Positions 1 to 23,196 of a stretch of DNA of 60,000 nucleotides are shown piece after piece; the first letter of the stretch is position 1; each line of letters begins with the position of its first letter. The DNA comes from Takakia lepidozioides. Taxonomy: Eukaryota > Streptophyta > Takakiopsida > Takakiales > Takakiaceae. The stretch covers positions 43,232,042 through 43,292,041 of the forward strand of contig CM060734.1 of NCBI GenBank assembly GCA_030704615.1, written 5' to 3'. Position numbers and translations under genes: made by a program. A model generated the notes under the pieces. That model saw only the letters and a program-made list of their open reading frames with translations, ran no database searches and was not told the DNA's origin.

Positions 1-560
1 TAACGTTATTCGTCCCTGGTGACTGACACTCCATTTTTGAGGAAGTGGTCTACAAAACTTCTGCCAATTGACCAATGCCAATGTTATGTTAAAATAACTC
101 TGGACTCTATAAACTTTCTCTCCCTGTCTCTCTCCCCCCCCCTTCTCTCTCTCTCTTTGTTCCGCCAAACTGGGTGCGCGGTCTATGTCCACAAGGCTAC
201 CTTGAACAACATTCATGAGTACATTCTCCATCTTCATTCCTTTAGTCTGTTACTATCAACATAGTCTTCACAACATACCTTGTTTATTCCAAGGTAAATC
301 ATACTACCGGCGTCAGCCCCTGACAAAGGTAGTTTCTATATGTTCCGTTCAAACTGGGCGCGGGGTCAATGGCCACAAGGCTACGGCAAACAATGTCTTA
401 TGAGTACAATGTCTCTCTCTCCTCCCCCCCCCCCCTTCTTCTCTCTCTCTCTTTGTTCCGCCAAACTGGGTGCGCGGTCTATGTCCACAAGGCTACCTTG
501 AACAACATTCATGAGTACATTCTCCATCTTCATTCCTTTAGTCTGTTATTATTAGTGAAT
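1..560 (+). repeat. LINE 3'-end relics, duplicated
   Basis: Two direct copies of about 130-140 bp, at about 116-250 and 412-545 (offset 296 bp), each run from a CT/C-rich tract through a LINE tail variant (CACAAGGCTACCTTGAACAA, then CATGAGTACAT). Between them, at about 250-410, lies a 5'-truncated LINE 3' end in + orientation. It ends GGCTACGGCAAACAATGTC then TTATGAGTACAA, and its reading frame matches the C-terminus of the LINE at 43191-48048. These are dead fragments, not genes. Confidence 0.75.
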
Positions 561-1126
561 CCTTTCTGATTGTGCTTGCTGGTGCTCTCTTTAGTAGGCC
601 TGCCCCACTACTTGCTTCTTGGAGTTTCCTTCTCATAGCTCCTCTACGGACAAAGCAAAAAAGTGCTAGCACTGTTTGGCTGTCAGTCTGTCTCTCGTCG
701 TTTTTGTCTTCCAACACAGAAATATCTGAAGGACAGATGGCATGCAGGGGGCAGAGTGGCGGAGACAACTGCGAGTTGTGCAAACCAGTGCTGAATTGTA
801 TCACAGTGTGACTGACTTACTGACCAAGGCAGTGGATTGGAAGTGTGCACGTCAACTGTTTCCGAAGTCTGATGGAGGTATTGGTGGGATTTTTGTGGAG
901 ATGTCTCTCTTTCTCTCTCACTTCCTCTTTTCATCGACTTATCATTCTTCCCTTTTCCCAGACCTCGTTTCCCTTAAATGAAAATAATTTACACTTCGAG
1001 TATGATTCAGGCAATTTTAATGTACGGCGCCTTTTCAATTTACTTTGCCTTGCAGGGGCCAGTTACTCCCATTATGCAGCATGCTTGAATAATTGTATAT
1101 GCCCTGTTTCCACTCCCTTCTTCCAG

Positions 1127-12241
<11,115 letters not shown>

Positions 12242-13099
12242 CATTGAGGCTCTGGTCAAAGGCTCAGCACATATTAGAGACAATTTGTGAATACTCCTAT
12301 TTGTGTTGAAACATCCCGCAGTGATTCTGAAATGAGGCTTACACCTGAGACCTAAGTTCAAACCTGCAAGGAAAATGTTGAAGGACGATGTGTCGGATGG
12401 CCTATGAATGGAATTTCATTAGCTTCCAATGCTGTTTTTAGAGGACTACGGTGTGAGCCTGCATGTGCTCATTCCCCTTGGACTGAATGAAACACATCAA
12501 TTGATGGGATTTAAATTGCATAGATGTATATGATGTTTGCTCATACAGAGTCCAAATGTAATTATTTAATCAGTGCAGAGTAATTAGAGCAGACTCTTGA
12601 AAGGAAGCCTTCATTGAGAGTTTAGTGAAGCTTGGGTACTTTTCTTGCAGTGAGGAGCACAAGGCATTGCAGAAGTCTTACAATAAGGACAATGTGGCAG
12701 GCTGCAAATGGTAATATGCAACTGTAAGATGCAATAATGTTAAAGAGTCACAGTCAGTATGGTATGATAACAAGTGCAGTTCTCCAATATCCTTCAAAGA
12801 CACTGTCAACATGGTTGTAACGGAGCCCTCAACCTGAGTCTAATCTCTTTGCCTTAGATAGGACATCCTTGCTACTGAAGCTGATATTGAAGTTCTTGCT
12901 TGACAGGCATTCTTGCTATTCAACGAAACTTAGAAATTAGTATTACAAATCGGCTCTCATAGTAGGCTGACATGATACTGACTAACACACTCCACAGCAA
13001 CAGGATGGCACAAGACAATCCCTGCCTTCTCTCTTACGGACGGTAAACCTGATGCAGTGATGTGCGATGCCAAGAGATTGTACCACCGAACATCCTAAA
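12242..13099. other. Convergent 3' flanks
   Basis: Space between the 3' ends of the CHD gene (+) and the parvulin gene (-). No coding potential, RNA gene or recognisable repeat seen. Probably 3' UTRs and spacer. Confidence 0.5.
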
Positions 13100-15748
13100 T
13101 CAGTTCTTCCTTCCTTCTACCAAAATGATGTGATACCCATGCCTGTTACATCCAGGAGAGCAAGATATAGAGGGTCAGTACGTAGAAAACAGCACAACAA
13201 ATTACAAGATGCTCGACAATCTAAAGCCAGATCATGTTTCATGTTCATAATTGTCCAAGATAATTCCTGCAGTTCCTCCAGCATTGCACAAGCCTAGCTT
13301 AACGAGGAAAAACCCACCCTATGATGGATCATTCACACCAGAAGGTTTGAACCCACCGTACAAGTGTCATGAAATTCTTCAGCGAGACTATCCAACAAAT
13401 GGCCCAGTGAGGAGGGCACAAGGCCTTGCAAGCGGTCGTGGGTTCAAAGCCACACAGGTGTAGTGTATATTGGAAGTCACATTATACTCAACCTAGCTTT
13501 AAAAGGGGGTTGACCGGTTAACTAATATGCAGGTACCTTGGGCTTTTGAGTCCTTGAGGGAAGGTTTGGGCAAGCTAGTTACCCCAGTTACAGCCCTTAG
13601 AAGGCGTCCTACGGAAGGCAATAACTCTTCAGGATGAAGAGACAGACTGATTTATGCTCGCTCCAGAACTATGGTACTCTATTTACTCTCTTTTTATTTC
13701 TTTTTATTTCTATCTTTCCCCTTTGAAGGTGAAGAGAGAGGAGCTTAGTGAATGCTATGGAAACTCAAGGTAAGCTGAAATGTAGGCTCAGCAGAAGCCT
13801 AATGTCCAAATGAGAGCTGAGGGGCTTTTGCCAAGCCAGCCAGACAGAAGAAAGACCAACATCCACAAAGGGCCCCCAGGACAAGGTAGAACAAACCAGG
13901 ACCATCTTTATCATTGATGTTCCCTGCCAATGTCAGCTATGGCAGAGATGCTCCAAGATAAGAGTACCTCTTCGAGGGGGTTTTAGCTGACCGAGGTGTA
14001 TGAAATTCAGCCCCAAACTGCCATGCGTAGTGCTCATGCACGGCTATTGAAATCCAGTTACAAATAGTATTGTTTTGTGGGCTCCAAGACTACATGAGTG
14101 ACCTCCAGCACTCCTCTAGCTGGCAACAAGTGTGAAATATGCGGCTGTGGTTGCACAATGTTGAGACAAGAGGGTATAGCGGCAGACGAGAGCAACCAGA
14201 CTACAGAAGAAGAGGATAGGTAGGCAACAAGGGGTATAACTCACGTGGATTTGAAGGGTGTACTTGTTGTTCCAACAGGTGTAGCAAAGGCAACCTCCTG
14301 GAATGGGCCTGCCATTTTCCCGCGAGGGAACCAGCCCAGATCCCCACCTTTCTTTCCTGAGGGGCACTCGGAATACTCTGCTGCTAGCTGTTGCACCCAT
14401 GCATATCATTAGAGTATCCCTCCCGACTGGCTGTGGCACAGTGACCGTAAGTAGGGGCATAAAAGGGAACCACATGCCTGATATGTGGGCATCATAACAG
14501 GGATAGCATCCAGTGCAGTGAGTAACTTTTCTACTGACCCACCCTCTTTGAATATCAGATATACTCTGACTTCACCTCTGTATGCTGAATTTGAGCGGGT
14601 CAAAAGTAGACAAAAAGCTGTATTACTTGTGTTATTATATATTTTTGTAATTGTAATCGACTTGATCTGACGACAGTTCAGAAATTCCTGCATCTTTAAA
14701 AATGTAAATCCCAATGTTGAGGTAGGGCGAGCCACATGCTAATCTACTTGCACACTCAGCCCCCTTTCCTCTTAGCACCTTTCCTCCTCTTCTCTGGCCA
14801 CCAGGCCCCCAACGAACTAGGTCCAATGCATTCATCCCTCCACTGCATTCTCTCCAACTAACATCATCGTAGTCTTCCATGTCTGTTTCCTGACAGATAA
14901 CAGCTGTAAATCTTGTCTACTTCCATCCTCTTCTTCTTTTCCTCCACTGTATCTTCTGTGCATGAGTAATTTTCTATATATGTTCAAACCGTTGACTGCA
15001 AACAGATTGGCACAAACCTTTGCAAACTCGGCTGGGGGAACCTTGTCGCCACTGTCAAGCCAACCCTCCTGCAGCTTCTTGTAGGCCTCTGTAATTTTTC
15101 CCTGCTTCTCCGATAATATGTGCCTTGCTACACCCACCGTTGCATCGTTTGGCACATCAATTAAAGTGTCACTCGCCCAACCCACATCTAGGCACGAAGA
15201 CGTAAGTAGAGCGAGAGAGAGAGAGGAGACGAAGGGGAGTTGCCTTGCTCGCAATGCCACGACCTACCCTGTCCTAGACGTAATCCTGAGTTGAAATGCG
15301 GAAAACTCAATCGTGACACATCGCTGAACTTTGCGTGTACGACTCCGCCATCCCCACTCACTCCCCCACACCCTCCTCCTCCTCCAAGAAAAATCCACGA
15401 AGCAGACCTCTCCTTGCCCTCTAACCAATTATCCACAGAGGTTTAAATCCTTCCAACCTCGCCCCCAAGGAAGTAATCCACAGAGGAAACCAGTCACCGA
15501 CACCCGCACTGGTGCAGCCAGTGAGAGGTGAATTGTGATGAGCATACCAAAGTCCACAATCTATGCACTCTAACCCTGCAGTCACGCTGTGTTCATTGCG
15601 GAATGACAAGCATACCTTTCACATAAGTGCAGGTCCCAAGCCCGTCCGCCTTGGAATCTTTCTTGCCCTTGCCTTTGTCATCGCTACCTCCCGCTTGCTT
15701 GCCCTTCGCCTTGCCATCCTTGCCCTTGGCACTCGCATCCTTCCCCAT
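13100..15748 (-). CDS. PIN4/Par14-type parvulin peptidyl-prolyl isomerase
   Basis: Small peptidyl-prolyl cis-trans isomerase of the parvulin (Rotamase) family. Exons on the minus strand: 15748-15616, 15127-15018, 14387-14245, 13142-13100, all in phase and giving 142 residues. Exon 1 encodes a Lys/Gly-rich N-terminus ([18 protein letters not shown]) ending GTCTYVK. Exon 2 gives [20 protein letters not shown] and KVPPAEFAK. Exon 3 gives [20 protein letters not shown] then [14 protein letters not shown]. Exon 4 gives [13 protein letters not shown] and a stop. These are the conserved parvulin core and the basic tail typical of plant and animal PIN4, with length usual for the family. Family members associate with DNA or pre-ribosomes or act in mitochondria; the location here cannot be read. 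Exon 4 is only 43 nt and lies 1.1 kb from exon 3, so it is easily missed. Confidence 0.92.
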
Positions 15749-15825
15749 TCTCTCTCTCTCTCCCCTCCTCCAACCCTCCTCACCACATCATCAACCCCTC
15801 AATCCCTCCTCACGCATGCGATGGC

Positions 15826-15870
15826 CAACCCGACCCGACCCGACCCGACCGGACCCGATCTGACCTGAGC
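15826..15870 (+). repeat. GACCC short tandem repeat
   Basis: Degenerate (GACCC/CGACC)n run, about 78 bp upstream of the parvulin start codon. Probably a simple repeat in its promoter or 5' UTR. Confidence 0.6.
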
Positions 15871-16455
15871 CGACCGGCTGTAAAAGAGAAAATACATGAG
15901 TAATACGTATTTAATTAAATGTACGATTACACGTACGATGAGAAATACATATACGTTAATGCTACCGTGGTTTAGTCATAATCTCGGTACCGTGCTTTAC
16001 TCTAGTCACGTCAATCATGAGTTGGAATGAGTCATCCAATGTTTCATCCAATGTTGATTCTTTTTCAAGCTTACCGCGCGCCGATGACGCGGCGAATTCT
16101 GCATCGGAAATGTCACATCGTCGCGGGCAAACGCTGACGTTACCTAACGTGTTGCAGTCGGATTCCGCTTGTTACGGAAAGCATCAGACGGATGAAAGTA
16201 GACGGCAGAGGGACATCCATCCAAGCTGCCCAGAACGTGAATTATTAAAATAAAAATAATAATTATTACCATCGGACAAGCCTAACTTACTTTCACAGCA
16301 ATTTACTTAGTCTTCACACATTTTCACGTTTTCCCAAGGAAGCAATTACCTACAAACTGATTCTAGTCTGTCCGTTAACTAACGGAAACGAAATTTGTTG
16401 GGCGTGGTAGTAAAAGCGTGATAGAAGGTGTGTACTGTGTACTAGGCCTGTGGTC

Positions 16456-16620
16456 CTTGTCTGACCATACTCCATCACCATTAGTGAGCTGAGTAGACTG
16501 CATCTACGATTACCTACATGGCGGTAATAATCAGTGTACTTGTCCGACCATACTCAATCACCACTAGTGAGCTGAGTAGAATACATCTACGATTACCTGC
16601 ATGGCGGTAATCACAGTGTA
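16456..16620 (+). repeat. 83-bp tandem duplication
   Basis: Two adjacent copies beginning CTTGTC-GACCATACTC and ending CAGTGTA, with about nine differences. Both contain AGTGAGCTGAGTAGA and ATGGCGGTAAT. They lie upstream of the gene at 17332. Confidence 0.85.
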
Positions 16621-16841
16621 ACTGATGGCAGGAAAAAGGGGAAGTGTGGAGAGCTCAAGTTGAGTGTAGTAGAAGCCAGAAAGGGAGGAACTGAGAAAAT
16701 AGTGAGGAGATTAGTGGGGGAGGGTGAGGACTAAGTAGATTCAAAACACAAAGAAAGCAACAAGGCAGGAAAGAAAGAAAGAGAGAGTGCAGATTTGAAA
16801 AGGAGAAGAGGGGCTTGCTTGTCGGTACTACCCGGCTACCT

Positions 16842-16865
16842 GCTTGCTTGCTTGCTTGCTTGCTT
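16842..16865 (+). repeat. (CTTG)n microsatellite
   Basis: Six units of GCTT/CTTG in the presumed promoter or leader of the gene at 17332. Confidence 0.8.
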
Positions 16866-17331
16866 CCCGCTGCTCTGCCACGCTGCCTGCTCTGCCTGTC
16901 GGTCTCAATCCATCTGCCATCGCCGACATGATGGAGCCGTGCTTGTGGGTCTGAGCATATCAGCCTATGTTCGGCTATGGCGATGGTGGGTTGTATTGCT
17001 GCTGCTTGGGGAGGTTCGCTTGGGGATGCCAAATTTATGTGACATTTCTGTGCTTCTCCTTGCGGGTCTGCGGGTCCGAATCTGTGGCGGGTTGGAGCTT
17101 GATGGTGTCGGCAGGGAGAGGGTAGGGTATGGCGTACTGTGGTGTTGTGGGGGCGTTGGTTTGGGAGGTTCTCAGCCGACGTTGTGACCCCTCTGCTGGC
17201 TGTCGGCGGTCTGCTCTTATTTTGCTAGCCCTGAAGTGGGTTCGTTGATTGCTGGTTGTTCTTCTGGCTCATGTTCTTTCTTCGAGCAAGTTTGATTCTC
17301 TACATTGTTGTGGGGCTGCTGCCGGACAGCA

Positions 17332-18594
17332 ATGGGGACGGGGATGCTGCCGTCGTTCCATGACGCTTATTTGCAGATTCTTGATCAACTGGAGACGCTG
17401 AAACGGGTTCATATTTTGCAAACGCGGTCTCCTGAGCCTGCAAGATTGTTCTTGGAAGCTGGACACCAGAGTGACCAAGTTAGGAATTCTTGGGCTGTGA
17501 CTGAAACCCCAGACGCTCACAATTTGGTTAATGTTTCTCGGGTTGTGGTTGACTTGGGCCGCGTGGAAAGACAGGGTGGGGATGGAGCTTTTGGAGAAAC
17601 GGGCGGGTGTGAGAGGCACAGGAGAGACGGGTCTGCTACAGATTTGATGGTTGTGGAGAATCAGGGATGCGGAAATGCGGGGAATGATACTGCCACGAGT
17701 GAGAGAGATGGGAGGGAGCATTTAGTCAGAGGAATAGGCGGTGTGGCGAATGGCGCGGCTGCAAGATGTGAGAGACGCATGAAGGAGTCGCATACAAATC
17801 GTGATAACATCGAGGAGCGGGAAACACCGAGCAGGGATGTGGAATTTAAACACAAGGAGAAAGGCTTGGCCCCGTCACTAACAAGGCATTCGAATCTGAA
17901 AAGAGGCCGGAAGGAGAAGATGTATGGGCGCCTGAAGGAGGCAAATGAAGGGAGCTTTGAGGAGCAGAGGTTCTGGAAAGAAGAGGAGGGTAGAGAGGGA
18001 GATGAGGGGAAGAAACAGAGGAAGAGTGAAGGCGCAGTAAGTGTGAGTGGCGGAGAAAACAGAAAAGAGGTGGAGTGGGGGGAGAAGGATGATGAAGCGA
18101 GACAGAGGAGTGATGGAGCCTCCAAGGACGAATATCAAGATGAAGCTGTAGGGAGCGAGGATGAGGATAGCGAAGATGAGGATGACCCCCTTCTGGATGC
18201 GAGCAAAACCAATGTGCCGACTGGCAGCGAGAGGGAGACTGCCTCACGTAGTGATAAGGACTTCAGAAATTCAGTGAGGCTGGAACTGAAGAACGAGACT
18301 GTGAAGAGAGAGGCACGACGGGAGGTTTATAAAGAGCTCAAGACTGTCCTGGGTGGGTACGTTCCATTGGAGGATGGTGCGTTCGGCGACGTGCGGAAGA
18401 GCTTCATTCATCAGATTGGAAAATTCGTGCGCGACCAGGTTGACGTGCTGCAACGCGAGCAGAACCGCAGCGACGCCTTGAAAGATGCTTTAACCAGAGA
18501 GCACAAAATGAATGAGCGCTTGCACTCTGAGAAGGTCGCCCTGCAGACCAAACTGGATGCTATTCTTTCCACTTTTCAGCAAGGCAGCTTGTGA
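17332..18594 (+). CDS. Unrecognised charged protein, 420 aa (possible 5' exon of ULT gene)
   Basis: Open frame of 420 codons from ATG 17332. I do not recognise the family. The N-terminus (MGTGMLPSFHDAYLQILDQL, then ETLKRVHILQT) and C-terminus (KREARREVYKELKTVLGGYV, then a heptad-rich segment to LQTKLDAILSTFQQG) look structured and helical. The middle is low-complexity, rich in Glu, Arg, Lys and Gly, with an acidic block near SEDEDSEDEDDPLLDAS. The last codons overlap a good splice donor (TT/GTGAGT at about 18592), so the stop may be intronic. In that case this could be a 5' exon spliced to about 19469 (phase 2 fits) of the ULTRAPETALA gene downstream. Equally it may be an independent single-exon gene. 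Confidence 0.6.
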   Translation: MGTGMLPSFHDAYLQILDQLETLKRVHILQTRSPEPARLFLEAGHQSDQVRNSWAVTETPDAHNLVNVSRVVVDLGRVERQGGDGAFGETGGCERHRRDGSATDLMVVENQGCGNAGNDTATSERDGREHLVRGIGGVANGAAARCERRMKESHTNRDNIEERETPSRDVEFKHKEKGLAPSLTRHSNLKRGRKEKMYGRLKEANEGSFEEQRFWKEEEGREGDEGKKQRKSEGAVSVSGGENRKEVEWGEKDDEARQRSDGASKDEYQDEAVGSEDEDSEDEDDPLLDASKTNVPTGSERETASRSDKDFRNSVRLELKNETVKREARREVYKELKTVLGGYVPLEDGAFGDVRKSFIHQIGKFVRDQVDVLQREQNRSDALKDALTREHKMNERLHSEKVALQTKLDAILSTFQQGSL

Positions 18595-19463
18595 GTTCCC
18601 GCCGCCCGTCCCTCGTCTTTCTTTTCTCATCTGAGTCTGTGCTTCCGGCCCGTATCGGTTTCTGTGAATTTGGAGGGGATAACCTGTCTAGTCAATGACA
18701 CCTTTGAAGGGGAAGGGAATATAATGTCCACAGCTGACAAGTAGAATATGTAAATAGGATGTGTGATCAGGTTTTATCGGATTTCCTATAAAGCCTGGTC
18801 TGCCTATGTGAGTCAAAACTTTGGGGAAGCAAACTATATGCTCGCATGCAGCCTAACTGCTAGCTGACAGTGGGGCGATATTGCGACTTGGAGGATCATG
18901 TCCACGAAATGCACCAGCCCCTTTTTCAGAGGCAGAAGGTGGTAGAGCTGTGGCCTGAAGTGGGGAGGAAATAGTCTGTATGGAGCTGCTGTGCTCCCTG
19001 TCCATGATCCACAATCATCGGTCTGTGCCCAAAACTCCGCAGATGAGAGATTGATGGCTGCGTCTGGGACAGTGAGGAGGCCGCCAGTGATAATATAAAC
19101 CTGCTCCGATGAGGAATGCCTATTTACTTGGCCGGGGATCTTGTCCCTTTGGAGGGTTGGTTTTCAACTGCCAGATTTGTTTTCGGCACAAACCTTCAAT
19201 TCAGCTGCCTTAAGTCTCACAAACTTTTCCCCATGTGAAGGACGAGTCAAACGTGGTGATTTTTGGTGCAGTATTCTGTATCATTTCTTCCTTTGATTTT
19301 GTCTGCATTGACCCATGTAAGCCTAGACTGAGTTAGCTACCGGGCATTGGTTTGCGATTAACCTTCTGTTTCATCTTTGCAGTTGTTTGGTCACCTTTCC
19401 TATTTTCCAATACTGGTATGGGTTTTCAAAAAGTCTGAGATATGGGTTGTGGTTGTGTTGTGC
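18595..19463. other. Intron or intergenic spacer
   Basis: Between the charged ORF and the ULT exon. It ends with a good acceptor-like tract (CTGTTTCATCTTTGCAG at 19366-19382), followed by an open but hydrophobic frame that looks non-coding. No other feature seen. Confidence 0.4.
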
Positions 19464-21772
19464 ATGAGAAGAAGGTGCGAGCATTGCCAATCTCTGTTTG
19501 AAAAGTACAGCACGAAAAGACGAGAGGTTTCTGTTGCCCCTCTGAAAAGGCATAAGGTTGTGAGTCTCTCACCTGAAGTTGGGGAAGAAGTGGCTGCAGA
19601 AGTGATGCGCTCTTTGTCAATGACCCAGAACCATCAGTCTGCCGACGACAGTTCGACAGATGAGAAGGCTGGTGCAGCTTATGGGAAATTGCTAAGGCAT
19701 TCGCGGGGAAACAGATTGATCAAACCTATTCAGCCAAATGGGCCTAGATTTGAAGGGGCTTTGCATGTTCCAGTTACTACAGAGAAGCTGGCTTTGGTTG
19801 GAAATTTGCTGAAGCGAAAGAGAGGACCTGAAGTTTGTGATCCGATTGAGGAAGGGAAAGAAGTGGTGGAGAAGAGCAAAAGGCTGTCTGATGTTGAAAA
19901 GGAGCTAGTGGAAAGGAACGGCGCACTCTCCCAGGTGGAGGTACGAAGGTCGTCAAGACTTTCCCAGGTTGTGAGAGGTGTTCGACGCCGGAAGCCCAGT
20001 GCTCCGCAAGATTTGGATGAGTCTCCAGTGCACTCCACCAATGACTGTGACGGGAGTGATGAGGAAGATGCCGAGGTGGCAGATAGAGGATCAAAGCAGG
20101 CAGCCCAGCGTCAAAAAATGCCAGACACTCGGGCTGAGTTAGTCGGATTGAAGGATGATGGGGACAGCAGTGGTGACAGGGGTGGAACTGAAAGTGAGAA
20201 TGACACTGAGGGGGAGGCTAGTGAGAATGAGAGTGAGAATGACAGTGAGCGTAAGGGGACTCAGAATGATAGTGAGTGTGAGGAAGGGGCAGACAAACAC
20301 AAAGATTTATCTCCAATGAAGTGGGAAGCCAACAGCCAGGAGGAGCCAGAGGACAAATTGTTGGAATCTACTGTAGATTGGAGAGTAAATGGGCACAGTG
20401 GAGAACCTGAAGAGGATCAAGAGCAACAGGATGAGGAAGACGTGGACGGGTATACAGAGGAGTTGGGGGTTGGCAAGTACACAGAATTTGACTGTGGGGT
20501 CACTAGCAGACTTGGGGACGAGATCACCGGTGTCCTCCGTGTCTATGAGTCGGGTGTGTTCAAAGTCTTCTGCCACTGCTCTGTGGCCGGTTGTGCCAAA
20601 GGTCTACTCTCTCTCCCTGTCTACTAGAATCCTTTGTGCTTCCAAGCAGTAAACTTGCTTCTTTCTTTCTCTCTGACTTTCCTTGCACAGTGAGCCACAT
20701 TTGTCACATCTGTAGCATGGCTGGAGAAACAGTTCTGGACTGAACCTCCTTTTCTTTGAGGATGATGCAATTCCAACCCATACATCCACACACAATGCCG
20801 TGTAGCCAGATTGTTGTAGTCTTAATCTCGTAAGAGGACTAGTGTTCTCGGAGTAGTATGTCCTCAGCGTGGTACAAGGGCACATGGGGTACAATTGTTA
20901 TAAGCCAGAGCATGTGCCAAGGTTTGCTGTTGATGTTATTCAGAGCTAGTAATCTAGCAGTTTAGTCCAACAAATAGCCTGCACTTGAAGTAGCCAGCTG
21001 CCTTGGATGTCAGGTCAGGTCCAAGAGGATGTTGTCGTCCAATGTCCGGTTTGCTCTTCTCATGTGGTATAGGCTGCCTCTTGCTGTGCTGTTATTCAGG
21101 AGCAGCAATGACTCCAGGGGCATTTGAAAGACATGGAGGCCGGGCAGCCTCAAGGAAATGGAAGGAGTCGATATGGGTAAAAAAGAATGGCCAAAAATTG
21201 CCTATAGCCCGCGTCAAGGAGCTTGATGCCTATCTTCAAACCCCACGAAAGTACCAGGTAAAAAAGATGCAAGTCAGTGCATTTGAACCTGTTGAAGGGA
21301 ATAGGACACACCGTGATGAGTTCATGAGGTGTGTCAAGTGCAACAAGCAGCGAAGGTTTCGGTGTCGTAGTTCCAAGGAGTGCCGTCAGTATCATGAAGC
21401 TGCCCGTAATCCCAAGTGGGAGTGTGCGGATTCTCCTGATGACAAGTACTATCTACAAACCTCTTAGTGATGCTTGTTATCATGGCTTTGTGGCTTTTAC
21501 TTGTCAGTGTTATTACTGATCATTCTTACTCCTGCATTATTGGATGTGCTTCCTTCCTACTCGAGAGAAAGTTGATGGATCTGGAAAGGGGATGCAGGTA
21601 TACATCATGTGGGGAGGACGAAGAGAGGGAAGTTCGACGCATGCAGCGGGGGTGCCCTCGCAGTCGGACTTGCCAGGGCTGTGTGCTCTGTGTCTGCCTT
21701 GGTTGCAATAGTTGCCGGTTTACTGACTGTCATTGCTCTTCTTGCTCTGAGTTTCTGTCTCTTTCTTCATGA
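19464..21772 (+). CDS. ULTRAPETALA-like SAND-domain regulator with long acidic N-terminus
   Basis: Plant trithorax-type developmental regulator by homology. Exons: about 19464-20601, 21106-21445, 21598-21772; the junctions are in phase. The C-terminal half matches ULT1/ULT2: GVLRVYESGVFKVFCHC, then AMTPGAFERHGGRAASRKWK (SAND domain), HRDEFMRCVKCNKQRRFRCR, then a Cys-rich B-box-like end, RGCPRSRTCQGCVLCVCLGC then CSSCSEF. Known ULT proteins are about 235 residues and have little before the SAND domain. Here some 330 extra residues precede it, rich in Glu, Asp and Ser, with S/TEND/SEN acidic runs (about codons 235-330) and basic patches (VRRSSRLSQVVRGVRRRK). The start is uncertain: ATG 19464 is the first plausible Met, but an upstream exon is possible. 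Identity of the SAND and Cys-rich part is secure; the N-terminal boundary is not. Confidence 0.85.
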
Positions 21773-23196
21773 GCTTACAGATGGAGAGAGAAGACAAAAC
21801 TGATGGCCTTCATTCTCCAACAGATCCTCCTAGGTGGCATTCATACAAGTTATTCACAGTGGCTTGTACATACATGTAAATCCAATGTCAATCTCTTGAA
21901 ATACAGCACCAGGGGCTTTCTGGTCGTGGTTGATGCTGGAATGGGATGTACTAATGGTATTGATGGTTAAGGTGCTTTTTTGTCTCATGATTTTCAAATG
22001 AATGCAAGAGCTTGCTGATCCCCTTGAAAAAATCTAGGTTTGGAGTTGGATTAGTTACATCATCTACAGTCACACACTTAATGCTGTACAAGGTGTTAGC
22101 TTTTCCAGTATAGGGAAGTTCTACAGATGTCCTCCAAATTCCAACATATGGTGCACCCAAACACCTATTCCTAGCTTTTATTGGCAATGGCTATCTGGTT
22201 ATTATGACAGACAAAAAATGGCTTGACACGACTATAGGACATGGATAGAGAGTATCTGGTGCACTGAGACATACCTATCAATTGAAAGCCTGGAGTTGAC
22301 TATCTGACTTCGGGTGCTCTGATACTGTTCATGGCGAGTTTAGGGCTTTCTGTTTGGCTTTCTCGCGTGTCTCTGCTGATATAGCAAATGGTTGTGACCA
22401 CCAATCACTCCTAGCCTAGGCTGAGTGTTCTGTCACCTGTGACTGCTATCTTGAAAGTACTTGCTTCCATCCAAACAAGCTATGGATAGAAGACAACAAA
22501 GTAGGTTAGTTATCTGGAATAATTTCCAATCAGGATTTGCATCATGAACCCTAAACTCATGAGGACAGATTTCAGCATAGTAGCAGTGACCTGATTTCCA
22601 TTGAACTTGAACTTTCCCTTCCTGCTTGCAAGGATGACCCTCTTCAATGCTCATGCCTGTACATTTGAAAATCCATAGACCTCAAAGGCATCCTTCACTG
22701 GGCTGCCAACTCTTTATATCTTAGGTTGTCTGTGATTAGTGTCTGGGAGAAAGGCCCTACCACTCCCAACTCAATCAAGACGCTCAGAAGGTGTGAGTGT
22801 CTTGATTGAGTCATTAACACTATACAGGTTCTTGGTTTACTCGCTGTTCCCTGGAACTGGTAGCTATGATGCACTGTTGAGGCATTTCCCCCATGGCATA
22901 TCAACCCTCCAAGAGCCAATTGTGGGGTCAGGCACTAGCCCTAATTTCTGCTAGTCTAGCATAATCGGTGGCAACCTGGATAGCATTAACTGTTGATGTG
23001 ATGGTGGTTGACCTCACCAGCCTCTAGATTGCAGGCTACTTACTAAGATACCTGGAGTTCAGAATGAAGGACCAATTTGGCGATGCACACTCACAAGCCA
23101 ATAAGCTGTACCTCTTCATTAGTCAAATCAATGTGGCAGATGGAACTGGAGGAATTTTCCAGAACATACAGCGAGAGCACACAAGTAAAAGTCGTC
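21773..23196. other. Convergent intergenic region, no feature
   Basis: Lies between the 3' ends of the ULT gene (+) and PUR3 (-). Only short, non-conserved open frames; no RNA gene or repeat recognised. Confidence 0.5.

Larger units (their letters stand above)
15871..17331. promoter_or_regulatory. Divergent intergenic region, parvulin / acidic-protein gene
   Basis: No gene seen. It separates two divergent genes and contains an 83-bp tandem duplication (16456-16620) and a CTTG microsatellite (about 16842-16865). Core promoter elements are not clear by eye. Confidence 0.4.

Noticed and set aside
16795-17187. 130-codon ORF rich in Cys and Leu upstream of 17332
   Set aside because: Begins in the CTTG microsatellite, composition is repeat-driven, no homology recognised.
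17661-18247. Minus-strand ORFs opposite the charged protein gene
   Set aside because: Ser/Pro/Leu-rich antisense of Glu/Arg-rich coding sequence.
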